Of a DNA stretch of 32,952 nt, positions 30,290 through 32,952 are shown piece by piece (within the stretch, counting starts at the first letter, position 1; each line of letters begins with the position of its first letter). Position numbers and translations under genes: made by a program. Origin of the DNA: Cyclostephanos tholiformis (lineage: Eukaryota > Bacillariophyta > Thalassiosirophyceae > Thalassiosirales > Thalassiosiraceae). The notes beneath the pieces were generated by a model, which saw nothing but the letters and a program-made list of their open reading frames with translations, did no database searches and was not told where the DNA came from. The DNA lies in NCBI GenBank assembly GCA_036939975.1, contig JALLPB010000149.1, positions 1 through 32,952 of the forward strand, written 5' to 3'.

Positions 30290-30930
30290 CCGTATGTCTC
30301 CCATCTAGGTTACACACACCCGTGTAATCCAACAAAACCAATGACACACATTCTCAACAATGAAGCATCAGAGGAATTCAAGAAAGAAATTCAAAAGAAT
30401 TGCATGATCCAATTAGTGCCACCAGATAATCATCAAAGGAATTGAGTGAAAAGAGCTATCCAAACATTTAAAAGCCACTTCAAATCAATCTTAGCAGGAG
30501 TGGATGACTCATTTCCAAAGAAACTGTGGGACAGACTACTACCCCAAACCGTACTCACTCTGAACCTATTACGCCAATAAAATGCAGTGCCAATAATATC
30601 GACATGGCATTATGAAATGCCACTAGCACCAATGGGAAGCACGATACAATTGCATCAAAGCAGTGAGAGAAGGACAACATGGTGAACAAATGCAATCGAC
30701 GGATGGTACCTACAGACATTGCCAGAACATTACCGCTGCCATGTCATATATATGAAACAAACAAAAAGCGAGAGAGTATCAGATACTGTATTCTTCAAAA
30801 CTAAATTCATCACACATCCTACCTTGACACCAGTGGATGTAATCACAAAAGCACTCAATGACCTGACACACGCATTGAAAGGAAAGAGCAACCAGCAAAG
30901 GATAGATCAGATAATACAACACCAATTCCA
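30290..30930 (+). pseudogene. Ty1/copia relic: integrase C-terminal part
   Basis: Frame near 30340 reads THILNNEASEEFKKEIQKNC, then IQLVPPDNHQRN, stop, RAIQTFKSHFKSILAGVDD, LWDRLLPQTVLTLNLLR, stop, then MPLAPMGSTIQLHQSSERRT and IDGWYLQTLPEHYRCHVIYM, as in copia integrases with the usual Glu-containing block (ILxNEAS; RAIQTFKxHF). Stops at about 30445 (TGA), 30578 (TAA) and 30682 (TGA) and a frameshift show it is dead. The part upstream of the catalytic core is missing at the border of the DNA transposon. Confidence 0.75.
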
Positions 30931-31968
30931 AAGGTGATGAGACCAATGGAGCACACACAACCTGAACTGATGCACAAAGTTACCATCGACAAAATAATGC
31001 CAAATGCACAAGCTCCAAAAGTGAAGAAAGCAAAATCAAACCCCAAGAGCAAAAACAATAGAGAACGCATCAGAAAGTTCATCACATCAAAATCAATGGC
31101 ACGCATCCCACCAAGCCAATCTTACCTCAGACAAGCCACATGAACCATTGAATGGGCACAAATGATATATGACAAAGAGACAAACACTTATCTGAACTAC
31201 CGACAACTCATGCGACATCCAAAACACAGAATAGTACGGTCCAAATCAGCATCAAATGAATTTGGGAGATTAGCCAACAGACTGAAAGATGGACGAGGAG
31301 TAAAACCAACAAACATGATCTGATTCATCAGAAAAGAAGACGTACCAATTGACAGAATGAAAGATGTGACGTATGGCAGTCTCAGTTGTGATCTAAATCC
31401 AAACAAAGAAGAGGTCAATCAAACAAGACTCATGATGGGAGGAGACAGAATAAACTACCCAGACAACTGTGGAATGCCAACAGCAGACATGATCTTATTC
31501 AAAATACTCGTCAACAGTATTATTTCCACCCCAAACACAAAATGCCTCATGATGGATATCAAAGATTTTTATTTACAGACACCAATGAAACAACCAGAGT
31601 ACATGAGGCTAAAACTCTCCAACATGCCAGATGAAGTGATTGAACATTACAACTTACGAGAGTTAGCAACAACAGACGGATACGTTTATTGTGAAGTAAC
31701 AAAGGGAATGTATGGCTTACCACAAATGATTGCCCAAAAATTGTTGGAGAAGAGACTAGGCAAACACGGCTACTACCGAAGTAAAATTGTGAATGAACTG
31801 TGGAAACACAAAACCAGATCAATTTGCTTCTGCCTTGTGGTCAATGATTTTGTTGTAAAATATGTAAACAGAGTGGATGCAGACCACTTAATCAACACAA
31901 TCAGAAAGTACTATCTAATGACAGTTGACAAAGATGCAATGAAATACATTGGACTTACCATACAATGA
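30931..31968 (+). pseudogene. Ty1/copia relic: linker and reverse transcriptase
   Basis: A basic linker (KAKSNPKSKNNRERIRKF) leads to the copia-type polymerase: WAQMIYDKETNTYLNYRQLM, FIRKEDVPIDRMKDVTYGSL, MMGGDRINYPDN, then CLMMDIKDFYLQTPM (catalytic Asp), VTKGMYGLPQ and CLVVNDFVVKYV. The usual second catalytic motif (VDDF) reads VNDF, a loss of an essential Asp. The frame 31357-31968 is the longest open piece. It ends at a TGA where related elements have Trp. The pattern is that of diatom CoDi-type copia elements, a judgement from memory. Confidence 0.82.
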
Positions 31969-32900
31969 GAATACATCAACTGAAAAGCACACATCCTCAT
32001 GCCAGGCTACCTTGACAAAGTATTTGTCAGATTCAACCATGAAAAACCAATTAAAAGACAGGACTCACCACACCCACGTCCCCCTCAATTATGGAGCCAA
32101 GATACAGTATGCAATGGACAAAATTGAATTCCCCCCATTATCAAAGGAAGACACCACTTATGTCCAAGCAGTGACTGGAACTCTCCTAGGAGTTGACCCA
32201 ACAATCCTCCCAGCACTCAGCATGGTCGCGACTGAACAGGCAAAACCAATACAGGAGATGATGAAATATGTGAAGCAACTATTAGATTATTGTTCAACAC
32301 AGGAGGAGGCAATGATAATATACAATGCAAGTAAAATGATATTGGTGGTCCACAGTGACATGGGCTATGCAAACGAGAAAAAATTGCAAAGCCAAGTGGG
32401 CAGACAACAAAAAATTCCCCCCCAACAATAGTTCAATTCTCACCATAGCAACCAGAACTGGGTGCATTATTCATAATTGCAAAGGAAGCCGTATACTTGC
32501 GACAGGTACTTGAAGAAATGGGCCACTCTCAACCACAGACACCGATTCAAACCGACAACACAACGGCGGAGGGAGTGATCAACAATAAAATACAGCCAAA
32601 ATGCACCAAAGCCATGGACATGCATTTCCATTGGCTGTGCAATCATGAAACACAGGGGCAATTCAATATTTATTGGTGTCCCGGCAACACAATTTTAGCA
32701 TACTATTTCACTATTCTATAAGCATCATGCCCCAGCACACCATGTAAACGTCAGAGCAGAATTTTTGACCACAGTCAAAGACCTTGTGGAAGCCAGACAG
32801 ACCAAACTAGTACTACAAGGGTGTGTTAGACAAATTAGCCTACAAGAGCTAGCACAGCAAATTTTGGCAAGAGGGAAAATTTAAATTATCCCCCAGCAGG
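31969..32900 (+). pseudogene. Ty1/copia relic: RNase H and C-terminus
   Basis: After TGA codons the reading continues as KAHILMPGYLDKVFVRFNHE near 31983, then shifts frame to YGAKIQYAMDKIEFPPLSKE. RNase H follows: MILVVHSDMGYANEK, then after another shift ELGALFIIAKEAVYLRQVLE, TDNTTAEGVINNKI, KAMDMHFHWLCNH and GQFNIYWCPGN. The normal end (YFTKHH block) is split by a frameshift near 32712, continuing KHHAPAHHVNVRAEFL to about 32800. No 3' LTR was identified before the window ends. Confidence 0.75.
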
Positions 32901-32952
32901 TTTTTGGAGTGACTAGAATTAGCTTATACTCACAATTTAGTAATCACCTATT

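Noticed and set aside
31949..31990. Stop-codon reassignment (TGA as Trp) in the copia relic
   Set aside because: Frameshifts, TAA stops and a lost catalytic Asp in the same relic show ordinary decay, and intact genes nearby use TGA-free frames with normal stops.

Overview
The window reads as nuclear DNA of a photosynthetic stramenopile, most likely a (centric) diatom. Evidence: short GT-AG introns, Asp/Ser-rich low-complexity inserts inside conserved proteins, an LHC-like protein whose presequence carries the AFAP-type plastid motif of secondary red plastids, and a Ty1/copia relic of the type common in diatoms. Genus cannot be fixed from sequence alone.

Positions 1-10,000 are a compact, CpG-rich gene block: Rab geranylgeranyltransferase beta subunit (+), a SPOUT1/C9orf114-type RNA methyltransferase (-, convergent with the first), an LHC-like plastid protein (+, divergent from the methyltransferase), a five-exon family I inorganic pyrophosphatase (+), and a three-exon topoisomerase VI subunit B (+). 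No tRNA or rRNA was recognised.

Positions 10,600-21,350 are decayed, CpG-poor repeats. A LINE-type retrotransposon has its endonuclease domain cut in two by a 2.6-kb insertion full of tandem repeats, flanked by a 7-8 bp duplication (GCTTCATT) and short imperfect inverted ends. A Ty3/gypsy pol relic, a perfect 19-bp-stem hairpin and a palindromic GGGTTAGCTAA-type sequence follow.

The centrepiece is at about 21,359-30,285: an apparently near-intact DNA transposon of about 8.9 kb with 32-bp terminal inverted repeats (29/32 identical) and inverted subterminal copies of AGTTCAATTTAAT. It carries (i) a 950-residue transposase resembling Plavaka/CACTA-group DDE enzymes, (ii) a divergent 552-residue charged coiled-coil protein, spliced through an intron with a perfect TACTAAC branch site, (iii) a two-exon 565-residue protein joining a Zn2Cys6-type cysteine cluster to a C-terminal 2-oxoglutarate/Fe(II) oxygenase-like domain (HxD...H), and (iv) a long acidic open frame without ATG. 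Genes (i) and (ii) share a promoter region built of two ~100-bp direct repeats containing palindromes. A transposase with its own oxygenase recalls fungal KDZ elements that carry TET/JBP genes. The working idea, an inference, is that the oxygenase acts on modified bases or chromatin to keep the element active, while neighbouring elements show stop codons typical of cytosine deamination.

From about 30,300 to the end lies a decayed Ty1/copia (CoDi-like) pol relic: integrase C-terminal part, reverse transcriptase and RNase H, with several TGA stops and frameshifts.
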